Source of the DNA: Adiantum capillus-veneris
Lineage: Eukaryota; Streptophyta; Polypodiopsida; Polypodiales; Pteridaceae
Assembly (NCBI GenBank): GCA_014529385.2
Contig: CM043959.1
Span: 89,599,529-89,663,528, forward strand
Direction of reading: 5' to 3'
Length of the DNA: 64,000 nucleotides
A model generated the notes under the pieces. It saw nothing but the letters and a program-made list of their open reading frames with translations, was not told the DNA's origin and searched no databases. Both the position numbers and the translations under genes were made by a program. Numbering within the stretch: the first letter of the stretch is position 1; every line of letters begins with the position of its first letter. Below, in pieces: positions 1 to 10,689 of this stretch.

Positions 1-37
1 CATCCTGTTGTGACTCACTAGAGCTGTCCTGCTCTAC

Positions 38-1117
38 CTATGCATCCGTAGACGCAACCTGCACAACAAGGTCATTGCTCTGCACTCCATGCAAAGCATC
101 CTGCAACCCACAAGCAAAAGAGACTCGCCTGCTCTCTCGCTCTCTACCTGGCTGCATGATCACAGAGACAACACCGTCTCTCCCGTGATCCACATGCAAT
201 AGGTAACCTGTACCACTCTTAGCACCTCTCACAATCACTAGCGAACCCAAATGCATCACAAAATCTCGCTCTCGTAGCGAAATCTGACATCCACAATCTC
301 TAAGCTGACCAATCGAGATCAAACTCACTGTCAAATCTGGTACATAGTGCACATGTCATAACAAGTAAGATGCACCACTCGGTAATGACAGTCTCACATC
401 TCCTACACCTGCTATCGCATGCACCGATCCATCGGTCAAATGTACACTGCCAAACATCCCGCTAGAATAGCTACAAAACCATTCACGATGCGGCGTGACA
501 TGAAACATAACATCTGCGTGTAGCAACCACTGCGAAGGGAGTGCACTATACACATGTATAGCATCTCGTGCATAGCTCGAGGTAAAAGTGACATCCCCGT
601 CACTAGTATACTCCGACACTACATGTGCCTCAACTGTCAAAGCAAATGAGTCCATGGCATCACTACATACATCTCTGAGACTGCCATGTCTCCTACGATG
701 TCGCATACCGCAAAAACAGCGCTGTCTAACGTGTCCAGAATGACCACAATACCAACATGTCACCTGTCGGCGTGCTCGTGAATGTACATGTCTCACACGA
801 GTCCGTGATGACTCATATCTATCATACATATCATGTAATCTGCGCCAAAGTGCTCTCGAAGTAGTCTCATACATAGCAAGAGCATATACAGATTCCGCAA
901 GGTGCAAAGAGAGCGTAGATAGTGCCATCTCCTCTAGCTCCTGCCACTGATCGTCAGACATGTTTGAAGGTCTACCTGCATCACCACTCAATGGTCGATG
1001 CAACCCTCGCTGTGTCAGTGCATCAAGCATACAATCTCTCCATGCCGCAAAGTCTGACCCATCAAACGCGCGCATCTGTGAGAGGTCACAATCCGATCGA
1101 TCATCTGTCTCTGCCAT
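38..1117 (-). pseudogene. E1 gag-protease polyprotein fragment (copia), broken
   Basis: This is the copia Gag plus the start of Pol. The ATG at 1117 opens MAETDDRSDCDLSQM, followed by a Gag region with the W-x-x-LHxMY pattern and a CCHC zinc knuckle (CWYCGHSGHVRQRC). A protease-region block follows, with WLL upstream and HVTPHREWF downstream. Between them, where copia proteases carry the DSGAS catalytic motif, this copy reads HADVM, so the aspartate is missing. An in-frame TGA at about 356-358 separates the next stretch, which ends in the HYVPDLTVSLISIGQL block typical of the protease/pre-integrase junction. Another stop follows at 38-40. It has the family layout but cannot make an active protease. 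Confidence 0.8.
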
Positions 1118-2632
1118 GAGCACAAGTAGCAAGCTAAATAGCAAAAACACCTCACCAACAACACCTGGAAATTGTCTACAAATATGGCTAGAAACACAAT
1201 GTAAAACCTGTGAGACACACTCCAAAATAGAGCTCCCGCAATGTCAACCAAATCAGCCCTAAACTGGCTCGAATCGCATCAACAAAAGTCTGCAAATCAG
1301 CCCCAAAACAGCCCTAAAATTCAGCTCTTAAACAGCTACATAAACAAGTCACAAACGTGTCCCATATCAGCCTACAACTGAGCCATACATGGACACCTGC
1401 AAAGAGGAAACAATGGCTGAAAATTCAGCGCCCAAATAAGCCCTTAAACCTACCTGTAAACTTGTAAACCTATAGCTGAAACCTGCTGAAAAACCTCAAG
1501 CCATTAGTGCTCGAATCCGACTACCTAGCTCGTAGCCACACAAGCATACATCACAACATTCACTCTTGTGAGTGTGTCAAGATAACTGTACGCCTGTCAA
1601 ACCGTGAGCTAATCACCAAGCCCACACTGTGCGGTATCGATGCATACACACGCACAAATCTCCCTCCTGCAGAGAACACCGCACGCAAATGCTGAGTGCA
1701 ACCCGCAATCTCTACCTAGATCGCATAAATGATGCGCATAAAACTCCTGGGAAAATTTCGCCAGAGTTTCGTCAGTAAAACGGCCACAAAACCAGTAACC
1801 AAACTGACTGCACGCTCAAAACCATGAGCAACAAAAGCGCATCAAACCGCACTCCAAATGCATGCACCAATCTCCACACTTTGCATACATCATTGCAAAC
1901 ATCTGCAAATCTAGTACACAAATATCTGCTCTACCTGTGACTGCCAAAAAACATGCTCGAGGCATACATTGCCGAGCTCAAAATGAAATCACATTAGTCT
2001 CCGTGAGCATCAAACCACATAAGGCATACATCGTATCCTCCCACCTGTGAGAAAACTTGCAGCAAATATCACTCTCACATTTGAGAGCAAACCATGTGTG
2101 GAATCATCGACACACAATAAACAACTGCTGGTGCAAAAAATTCAGCGTTCAGAATTTTAAAATTTTGATATAAAGAGCGCATCTGGAGCATGCCAAAACC
2201 CCAAGGTAGACTCCTGGACCACATGTATCCAAGTCTGGGTGTGAAAGCAATGCCAAAAAACGCTGTTTTCGGCTCAAAAACGCAGCAAAAACTTGCTGCT
2301 GCTGCAGAAATTTCAAAGGTCAAAATCAGCTCAAATGGATATCACCATTGCGTCCGGAGCGTGCCCAAACCCCAGGTTACACCTTAACCTTGCATAAACA
2401 CATTCCGTATGCAAAAGTATGAAAATGAAAATCTGCATTTTTTCTGCAAGCATGGCTGCAAATAACCATACACACTTGCAATACACTCTTCCCTCAAGCT
2501 TGGGAATGCCCCTCAAGCTTCCATGAGCACAGATCTGGTGGTTGCTCACCGATCTCAAGCTTCCACCGAAAGCGATCTCACCATAGCCGAAAGCTCACTC
2601 CTCTGTAGCACTCTATCTGTCGCGAAGCCAAA
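1118..2632 (-). other. Long untranslated leader of E1
   Basis: About 1.5 kb without a supportable ORF between the PBS and the gag start. The part at about 1625-2250 is conserved, as reverse complement, in the internal region of the TRIM-like element (about 16098-16722). The leader also holds two degenerate direct copies of a segment beginning near a GGGTTTGGGCACGCTCC-like string (minus strand, about 2280-2385 and 2105-2215). Confidence 0.7.
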
Positions 2633-2644
2633 GCTCTGATACCA
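2633..2644 (-). promoter_or_regulatory. Primer binding site of E1 (initiator tRNA-Met type)
   Basis: The minus strand reads TGGTATCAGAGC two bases after the LTR end. This is the classic plant copia PBS, complementary to the 3' end of initiator tRNA-Met, where minus-strand cDNA synthesis starts. Confidence 0.9.
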
Positions 2645-2646
2645 AT

Positions 2647-2841
2647 TGAAGGGGATCGGGGAGCACCACAGACGGAGAGTGAGAGAGAGAGAGAGAAGGA
2701 GACACACACAAGATGTGGGTGGGGAGACTGTGAAGTGGCAGCTCCCCCTATACAATATACTCACTATAAGTATAGGGTAACAGTGGGCGTGCGCCCATGA
2801 TCTGGGCGACCGGTCAAGGCACATAGGCCTTAACCCCAACA
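2647..2841 (-). repeat. 5' LTR of E1 (195 bp)
   Basis: On the minus strand it starts TGTTGGGGTTAAGG and ends CCCCTTCA, the usual TG...CA termini. It is followed after two bases by a tRNA-Met type PBS. The same short LTR, diverged, occurs twice in the TRIM-like element at 15602-16988. It contains a CT-rich tract near its 3' end. Confidence 0.85.
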
Positions 2842-3866
2842 GAAAGATTGTGCTTACTACTACTGCAAATGACAAATTTTTCACACTTGTTGATGCATTG
2901 TATGTACATGGGATAAAAAAGAACCTTTTGTCTGTATCTGCATTTGTTAGACTTAGTCTCGTAGTCAAATTTGTGGATGACAAATGTACAGTTCATGATC
3001 TCAGTTTTTGGTGATGAAATTATTGCATCTGGCCATTTGTGTCGTGGGTTGTATAAGCTCACTTTGTATGACAAGTGTGGGCAAAATTTTGCAAATGCAG
3101 TTGCAGATTCAAGGGATGTTTCAGATGCAAAACTGTGGCATGCACGTTTTGGGCATCTGAATTTCGTCAATTTGCTGTGTTTGCAGAAATCTGATATGGT
3201 TTCTTCTTTGCCGCCTCTTGAAGCGCCTATCAAACATGTTTATGAAGGATGTATTTTGGGTAAAATGCAGTGCGCTAAGTTTCCAAAGGATGGGTCAGTT
3301 CGTGGTACATGCAGATTTCAACTTGTGCATAGTGATTTTTGTGGGTGGGCCTATGCAAACTCCATCCCTGGGAAATTACTTGTACTTCATGACTTTCATT
3401 GATGACTACTCTAGGCATGCATGGGTTTATCCGTTGAAAGCTAAGTCCAAAGTGCTTATGTGCTTGAAGCATTTTCTTGCTATGGCTGAAAATGTCTCAA
3501 AATGTACTATGGGCACCCTCCGTTTTGATCGAGTGGGGGAGTATATGTCTCATGAATTTAATGCATTTCTGCCTAGTCGTGGGATAAAACACCAATGCAC
3601 AATGCCGTATGCGCCTCCGCAAAATAGTGTTAGTGACAGGAAAAACAGATCTCTTACAAAAATGGCACAATGTATGGTCAAGAGTCAAGCTTTACCACAT
3701 TTGTTTTGGCTTGAGGCTGTCATGTGTGCTACTTATGTACTCAACACGTGTCCTATAAAAGCGCTACAGTCTATGACTCCATATGAAGCATGGCATGATA
3801 GAAATCCATCTATTGAGCACAAGCGTGTTTTTGGCTGTTTGGCTTATGGTTTAGTGCCACAAGCGC
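2842..3866 (+). pseudogene. E2 copia pol, first part: protease end, GAG-pre-integrase, integrase core
   Basis: The translation starts inside the protease tail (DALYVHGIKKNLLSVSAF) and runs into the GAG-pre-integrase zinc region (LWHARFGHLNFVNLL). It continues into the integrase core (FIDDYSRHAWVY, then LRFDRVGEY, then PQNSVSDRKNRSL). The first two catalytic aspartates are recognisable. The catalytic glutamate position before RKN is aspartate, and GGEY has become VGEY. A 4-base TGGG duplication near 3348 shifts the frame between pre-integrase and integrase. The coding region stops abruptly at the insertion of the X-family LTR sequence at 3867 and resumes at 7099. Confidence 0.85.
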
Positions 3867-4500
3867 CGTCGTGCCGCTCCGCTTCCATGATGGAAAAAAG
3901 AGAAAATAAATGAAAGCTAAGCTCCTTTGAAGCCTACACATTTATTGAGCAGTGATCAGGGCTTGTTAGCAGGCCAAGTTTTATGGTTAATGTATACCAA
4001 ATGCAAATTTAGAGGGCTAACAAATGCCTCGATGATGCTAAAAAGGAGTATACAAATGGGAGTTTATAATCTATAACTGGAGTGCTTGAAGTGCTCTATC
4101 GGGCTGTCTTTATGGCTCATCAATTGGAGCTACGGTGAGGAAGTTATAGCAATTTGAAGTTTGAGTCAATCGCAGATCTGTATCGGATTGGGCAGTTGCT
4201 AATGAAGGGTTTAAGTTGGTATGAATGCATGGTTTTGGAGTGCTCACTTTGTAGAGTGCATCGATCTTTTCAGATCAGCAACAATCAGAGCTCTGGTTGC
4301 CAGCATATTAGAAGTTTAAGTTTCATCGGGGACTGATTCCGTATCGGCTTGGTCGCCTCGATTAGTGTGTGATCTGGTGATTTTGGACTTGGACAAGGAC
4401 TTGGAATACAATGCACTTAATAGGGAAATAAGTGTTTGAGGAGCACCTAGTCCAAAATGTCATCTTTTGTAGTGCATTAATAATGGGGTATGCTTCCAGA

Positions 4501-4810
4501 GTTGTGCTCAGCACTACGGTGGATGGTATGTATGCTGAATGTGATGCACTTCAGAGAGCACAATGAGTGCTTGAGTGGAATTTTTTTAATGTCGTCTCTT
4601 GCGGTACATTTAACATAACTTCGACACGAAATTTTTGAGCTGCTTTTACAGAATGTGAAGGGAAGGTATTTCTCCAATGCATTCACATTGGAGAAGGTAT
4701 TTCTCCAATGCATTCGCGTGTGCTCTCACCTTGCTGGCTCGGGGCTATTGGAGAAATACATGGTGCTATGTATAGCCTTGGACAAAGTGCATGCCAAATG
4801 AGGTGCCCTT
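4501..4810 (+). pseudogene. PPR gene fragments embedded in X LTR copy A
   Basis: At 4501-4563 one frame reads VVLSTTVDGMYAECDALQRA, clearly derived from a PPR module of the VLxTALVDMYAKCGALxxA type. Near 4766-4806 a second relic reads ALDKVHAK, stop, GAL, again the MYAKCGAL motif. There is no continuous ORF. Equivalent PPR relics lie in the other two X LTRs (37731-37950 and 42580-42930), so they are part of the LTR and not later insertions. Confidence 0.6.
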
Positions 4811-5312
4811 TGAGGGCCATCCATGAACTTAAAGTGAATGAGGCCCAAAGGCAAGGCCACTCATAAGCCTGAAGGCAAGGCCGCCCATTAAATGAACGAA
4901 GGGCTTTAGTGTGGAGCAAAAGAAAAGCATGGCGAGCGTGTAGGCGCAGCGGCAACATGGTGGAAGCAAGGAGCATTCACGTAGACTAGGAGAGCACTTG
5001 GATGAGCTCGTATCATCAGAAGGGAAACTTTCTCAGCACCTCATGGCACCACTATTTGGCCTTGCTCTCGTCGAGTTTGAAGCAGCTCCATCCATTGATT
5101 GCCACATCATCATGTTGCTTCCCAACTAGCAACAACGATGGCGCCGTTGTTGCTTAGGGGGAAGAGGGGGGTTTAAAGAAACAGGAATAAGAAGGTAACG
5201 AAGGGGAAATAAGGTAAGGAGAGAAAGATAAGGCAAGGAGGAGAAGAAGGTAACAAAGGGGAGTCGGAGCTCGGCAAGGAAATAAGGTGAAGGAAAAGAA
5301 AGGAAGCAGTTC

Positions 5313-5351
5313 TGTCTCTCTCTCTCTCTCTCTCTCTCGCGCTCTCTCTCA
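5313..5351. repeat. CT microsatellite in X copy A
   Basis: A run of CT dinucleotides interrupted by GCG. Similar CT/GA tracts occur at the corresponding place in LTR copy B (38399-38432, 38750-38800). Confidence 0.8.
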
Positions 5352-6157
5352 CTCTATCTATCTCTAGCTCTTGACCTTGGTGAAGAGAGGAAGGCGGAGA
5401 AGAAGAAGCTTGAGAGTTCTCTCTCTCTCTTTCTCTCTCTTTGTCGGCATATGAGGCAAGCAAGGTGTATCTCTCACCCCAATAGAGAGATTTCTCTGTC
5501 TCACGGAACCTTGAAGCAAAAAAGGGAAGCAAGTTGAGATGTCGGAATCGGTAAGCAAGGAAGGGGTAGGAGTCTGAGGTTAAGCGGCAAGGGAAGGAGA
5601 TTAGGAGAGTTGATGGCAACAGACATCCTTATAGCCAGTTTAAAGCTCTAATTGTAGGCAAAAGCGGGAGATCATACTCTTTGTCAAATTTGTGAGGATT
5701 AAGCTCCATAAGATGGAGATTTGCTCTTGTAGTGCTGCTAATGGTAGGAATTATAATTTGGAAGCAAAGAAGGGAGTAGTAAGCAAGAAGGAGAGAGGAT
5801 ACCCTCTCTCTACCGTATTTGGGAAATACAAGGATGCTAGGTAGGGAATTTTTTCCAGATACTTCCTTCCTAATTAGCTTCAAGAGGCTCTAATGGTAGG
5901 CATAAGTGCAAAATTTGTAGTCTTTGGTCTAATTTGAGAGCATTAAACTCTCTTAACTCTATCAGTGCTGTTAACGGAAAACATTTGTAATCGAATTCCA
6001 CTTTGACTAACTATTAGCAGCTTAAAGAATTTAGGTTGTCAATTGTAAGCATTTACAATGTCGTCGGTGTCTTTTGCTTTGTGTTGAGCATCTTGTCTCT
6101 CTTATTTCCCACAGCGAGAAGCCCGGCTCACGTCACGAACCCATTATCCCCGACTTC

Positions 6158-6169
6158 TTTGGTGACAAC
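6158..6169 (+). promoter_or_regulatory. PBS-like site of X copy A
   Basis: TTTGGTGACAAC follows a diverged LTR end (CCATTATCCCCGACT). The same position in X element B reads TTTGGTGAACCC at 39408. This marks the border of 5' LTR and internal DNA inside copy A. Confidence 0.5.
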
Positions 6170-6413
6170 ATATCTGCTATACAGGGTTATCTCTGCCTGC
6201 AATGTGACAATACTCTAGGTTAAGAGACTTTTATAAAGGCCATCCATCGCAACATTGCAATGTCCGGAGTAGTACATTTTGCAATCATCCCTATCAATGG
6301 TAAACAATCTGTCTCTACCACAACTGAAGCACCAATGAAATATTCCTCGTCAAACCTTAGGGCAGTAGCTACACCCCAAAGTTCTCTCTTGACCTAGGAG
6401 ATAAAAGTAGGGC

Positions 6414-6663
6414 AACCCTCTTTCTCTCTCTTGAGTTGGGAAAGAGAAAGCACCAAGGACATATAAAGCACGACTGCAATCAAAGAAAAACAATTAGATA
6501 AGAAGGTTGAAGATTATTTTTGGCAATTAAGGCAGTGAAACCCTCTTTCTCTCTCTTGAATTGGGAAAGAGAAAGCACCAAGGACATATAAAGCACGACT
6601 GCAATCAAAGCAAAACAATTAGATAAGAAGGTTGAAGATTATTTTTGGCAATTAAGGCAGTGC
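6414..6663 (+). repeat. 125-bp tandem duplication
   Basis: Two adjacent copies (6414-6538 and 6539-6663), each starting AACCCTCTTTCTCTCTCTTG and ending TTAAGGCAGTG. They differ at only a few bases. Both lie in the part homologous to the 3' portion of the X LTR. Confidence 0.85.
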
Positions 6664-7098
6664 AAAGCACACAAAGCAGGACGCTGCATAACAATTGACA
6701 ATAATTGAAGCATGATGATCGAGGTAGTGAGAAGAATTGAAGTTTGCAGAATCCAAGGATAGTTGAAGAAAATAAAGCGACAAGAGAGCATTACCATCAC
6801 CTTCATCAGCTAGAGATTGATTAATCATCATGTTAAGCCCGGTTTCATTAATGGCCTGGTTAATCCTATTAAAAGGGAGCTTAAACTCCTAGTTATTAGA
6901 TGATCCAAGTGACAGTGCTGTTAACAGTCCGCCTTGGCTAAGCTTAAGCTGTACTCAAAATTATAACTCAATTAATTGATGATCACGGTGATTGTCAAAG
7001 CTTTCAGTGTCTGCTATTCTTTCTCTTTCACACCTCTCACAACCAGAGGCCCAATGCCTTCCCGGTTCACGTTTCGAACACATATCCCCCGATAGCAC

Positions 7099-9134
7099 AT
7101 AACAAAAAATTGGATGATAAGGCTGTCAAATGTATTTTTGTTGGTTATAGTGCTGGCAGCAAAGGTTATAGGTTGTACCATCCACAAACAAAGCGTATTT
7201 TGGTCTCACGTGATGCTGTGTTTGTGGAAGATTCTTTTCAGCCTTGGCTGTCATGTACTAGAGATAGTAATGTAAGCTCACAGGACATTTATGACAGTTT
7301 ATTGCCTCTTTTTAGTGGTGGAAGTTTGGTAAATTCACATTAGGCAAATGTACATCTTATGGGGGTTTTTGAAAATGTTACACATCACCCTATTACTGAT
7401 GCAGATGTACATGATGTACTTGATGAGGAAAGGGCTGAAAATGAGCAGGCTAGAGGTATGCCAAAATGGCTGGTGCACACTTTGCGTGACAATAAATTGG
7501 ATGCACCTTTGTCTAGTCGTACTTGTTCAGGTTCTTGCCATGCCTCTTATGCATTTGATTGTTATGCTTTGGTTGTGTCTAGGTTATGTGATATAGAGGA
7601 ACCCCTATCTTTTGATGAAATACAAAATTCAAAAAATTGGATAGCTGCCATGCAATCAGAATATGATGCACTTATAGAAAATGACACATGGACTTTATGT
7701 GATTTGCCTCCTGGCAAAAAGGCCATTGGTACAAAGTGGGTTTACAAGTTGAAACGCAAGCCGGATGCGAGGTTGATCGCCATAAAGCTCGTCTTGTTGC
7801 AAAAGGCTATGTGCAATAGAAAGGCATAGATTATGAAGAAACATTTTCTCCCACTTGTTGTATGAGTACTGTTCATTTTCTATGTGCATTGGCAGCTCAT
7901 TCTGGTTGGGATGTACATCAGTCCGATATTGTTCTCCTTTCTTGAATGGTGACATTTTTGAGGAAGTCTATGTAACACAGCTCACGGTTTTGTCAAGAAA
8001 GGACAAGAGGACAAAGTGTGCAGATATAAGAAGGCTTTGTATGGGTTGAAGCAATCTCCTCATGCTTGGTATGAGAAAGCTGGCACTCATTTGGTCAAAC
8101 GAGGCTTTTGTAATAGTCCAACAAAAAGCCTATTGTATGTCAAGCATGAGGGCAATATACTTCTCATTTTTGTTCTTTGTGTGGATAATTTGCTAATCAC
8201 TGATCCCAATGAGGCACATATTGCTGAATTTAAGGCTGATTTGAATGCTACTTTCAAGATGAAAGATCTGGGGCTGTTTCATCATTACTTGGGCATACAG
8301 TTTAAGCAGTGTGATGGTGGTATCGTCTTATGTCAAAAAATTTACATAGAGACATTGCTATGTAAGTTTGGACTTGAGGATTGCAAACCTACTGCCACTC
8401 CCATGGAAATAGGTTTGAAGTTGAGTCTACATGATGCTGGTGATCCTATTGATGTCACTTTTTACCAAAATGCGTTTGTCTGCCTCATTTATGTATGCAA
8501 CACGAGGCTGGATATTCAGTTTGCAGTCTCACATGTCAACAGATTTATGCATAGCCCAGGGTCTAAGCATTGGAAGGTAGTGAAGAGAATCTTTTTCCAC
8601 TTGAGTGGCACTTTGCATCTTGGCTTGTTTTATCCCAAGGGGGGATCATTACCACCAAATTTACATGCGTTTTTGAACTCATATTGGGATGGTTGTTATG
8701 ACACACGAGTGTCCACAAGTGGTTTTTGTTTCATGCTCGGTAGTTCATGTATTTCATGGTTGAGCAAGAAGCAACCTACTGTGGCCACTTCCAATTGTGA
8801 GGCTGAGTACAGGGAAGTCTTCACAGGTATGGTTGAGTGTGTATGGATCAGACCCCTTATGGCTAATTTGGGTGTTGGACAAGACATTGCCACCATCATC
8901 TACATTGACAGTCAGAGCGCATTGGCAGTTGCGACAAACCCAATTTTTCATACTTGCACAAAGCATATTGAGGTGTATTACCACTATGTCGGGGATAGGC
9001 TCTGAGCAGGAGAGATTAGCTTGGCTTATGTGCCAACACATGACAACCTTGCAGATCTTTTCACAACAGAATTGTCTTGTGAGAAGTTCAAAGCTTTCCA
9101 CAAAGCTTTGGGCTTGATCCCCTTTGTGGAATGA
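7099..9134 (+). pseudogene. E2 copia pol, second part: integrase C-term, reverse transcriptase, RNase H
   Basis: Begins with the integrase C-terminal block KCIFVGYSAGSKGYRLYHP. The RT then shows WIAAMQSEYDALIENDTW and GTKWVYKLKRKPDA, ALYGLKQSPHAWYEK and the catalytic region LCVDNLLIT, where copia normally has YVDD; the second aspartate is asparagine here. RNase H follows (SNCEAEYREV, YIDSQSALAVA, HIEVYYHYV, then VPTHDNLADLFT) and the product ends near 9134. Frameshifts at about 7770-8016 and stops at 7829 and 9005 break it. It is the 3' half of the gene interrupted at 3867. Confidence 0.85.
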
Positions 9135-9200
9135 TCCTATCCTCTAGGCATGGTACTTACCTTTACTCTTCGTGCCAGCCCTCGTTCACCGCATCACTCC

Positions 9201-9210
9201 GAGGGGGGAT
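9201..9210 (+). promoter_or_regulatory. Polypurine tract of E2
   Basis: GAGGGGGGAT sits immediately before the 3' LTR. It is the plus-strand priming site for cDNA synthesis. Confidence 0.75.
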
Positions 9211-9416
9211 TGTTACCATATACATGTGGTAGTGATGTGTGTCAACACACTAGGACCACCGGGGCATTTTTTCCCTCTTTTGCATATACGCCCATCACTC
9301 TAGGGCTATCTATCTTTCCATTGCACACTAAGTAATACACTCTCTGTTGTGTGCCTTGAGCTTCTTTCATCTTCTCCAAGCTGTGTGCATTTCCCTCAAC
9401 CCTAATTCCAACACCA
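9211..9416 (+). repeat. 3' LTR of E2 (about 206 bp)
   Basis: Starts TGTTACCATATACATG directly after the polypurine tract and ends near CCAACACCA. The exact end is uncertain by a few bases because CACCACA offers more than one CA. The matching 5' LTR is outside the window, on the far side of E1. Confidence 0.65.
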
Positions 9417-9439
9417 CAGTTGGTGGAGAAAATAGGTTT

Positions 9440-10215
9440 GTCCACTTTCTCATCAAACAAAGAAATAACCCAACTTATGCTAGACCAAAGTCAGGTAAAA
9501 ATTGAGGAGGAGGATTTGTCTAATGATAACAACTTAAGAAAATCTAACCAAATTGTTGTAGCATCACATGATAAGCCACTACCAAAGTGGACTCAATAGC
9601 TCTTTGATGATCAAAATCCTCATGAAGAAGAAGATGGTTTGAGAATGTCAAAGAGAATAGAGGAGCAAAAATGAGCCTCCAAACACATTGTCAATATGGA
9701 TCTAATGACTAAAATTGTGGGCTCTATAAAAAAGCCAGCCTCCACCAAAGAGAACAGGGCTAATCCAAAGTGGAAAAAAGCAATGTAATAAGAGTTTGAC
9801 AACATAACACGTAAAAAAAATGGATCGACCACCAAAAAAGAAGGTAAATGGCACCAAATGGGTTTACAAAGTCAAATACAAGGCCAATGGCTCATTAGAA
9901 AAGTACAAAGCAAGGTTAGTAGCATAAGTTTTTTCACTAATTGAAGGGTTTTATGTGAGCAAAACCTTTGCTTCCATAACTCAAATGGACACTATTTGCC
10001 TTACACTTTTTTCTTGTTGCTATCTTTTTTTGGGTTGTTTCCAAATGGATAGAATCCTCTTTTTTGAATGGACTTCTGAAGAAGGACGTTTATGTAAAGT
10101 AGCCATTGGGGTTTGAGTTGTTCCATTAAAAAACAAAGGCATTGCATGTTATGTAAAGTAACCACCAGGGTTTGAGTCATCACGTTCAAAAACAAAGGTT
10201 TGCATGTTGAAAACA
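9440..10215 (+). pseudogene. E3: decayed copia reverse transcriptase fragment
   Basis: Plus-strand translation with many stops shows a copia RT. The blocks PKWTQ and DDQNPHEEE lie upstream, then NGTKWVYKVKYKANGSLEKY and KARLVA, then FASITQMDTI and SSFLNGLLKKDVYV. These match the TKWVYK, KARLVA and LNG-x-L-x-EEVY landmarks of the family. There is no catalytic YVDD region, no intact ORF and no recognisable LTR. Confidence 0.7.
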
Positions 10216-10689
10216 TTGGGGTTTTTAGGCAAGCTAAGCCAAAAACCCACTAACCTATCACTGATATAATTCACTTAATGGATTAATAGAACAGTAAGGA
10301 GTGGATGAGTATTCTTCTCATCCTAGACTCCACCACATGATGTGTGTGTCTTCTCCTTCCCACACTCACGGCGGCACACACTCACATGTGGTACTAGAGC
10401 TACGGTGATGACAACTCTTCCCCCTCTTGCATTTACATGATCTCCCTCTACCCACCAAAATAATGCTTGGGTGGATATTATAATGTTGTGTGTATAGAGA
10501 ATTTGAATTTTGAGTGAGCTTCACAACACTAAATTATTAGAGTAGAGAGAGAAGAGATCTTGTGGAGAGCCCATAGCAGGTGAGACAGAGAGAGAGATAA
10601 AATTCTTATCCTCATTGATCATGCAATAGAGCTTACTCCACGAGCTTAACTAGTTGCCCGTAGACCATACAAAATGTTGGTACTTGAAT
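10216..10689. other. Unassigned stretch
   Basis: No ORF or terminal-repeat structure I can support. It is AT-rich with a CACACTCAC-rich patch near 10360-10400 and short GAGA runs near 10545-10600. It may be leader or LTR DNA of the chromovirus remnant that follows. Confidence 0.3.

Larger units (their letters stand above)
1..2841 (-). mobile_element. E1: 5' portion of a Ty1/copia LTR retrotransposon, running off the left edge
   Basis: Read on the minus strand, the order is 5' LTR (2647-2841), tRNA-Met type primer binding site, a leader of about 1.5 kb, then gag and protease. The integrase, RT and 3' LTR would lie left of base 1. The element is inserted into the plus-strand copia element E2, whose protease/pre-integrase coding sequence resumes at 2842. 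The 5 bases after the LTR are GAAAG, one half of a possible target-site duplication; the other half is outside the window. Confidence 0.85.
3863..7098 (+). mobile_element. X-family LTR insertion (copy A) inside E2 integrase, flanked by GCGC/GCAC
   Basis: The inserted DNA is 3867-7094. It starts CGTCGTGCCGCTCCGC, matching the X LTR starts at 37008 and 41982, and ends ACACATATCCCCCGATA, matching the ends at 39405 and 61144. The flanking 4-mers GCGC (3863-3866) and GCAC (7095-7098) look like a 4-bp target-site duplication with one change, and E2 coding sequence resumes directly after. The piece is longer (3.23 kb) than the 2.4-kb X LTR. A first LTR end plus PBS-like TTTGGTGACAAC occurs at about 6150-6169, and LTR 3' sequence starts again near 6414. 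It therefore looks like 5' LTR, a remnant of internal DNA, then the 3' part of the second LTR. Confidence 0.75.
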
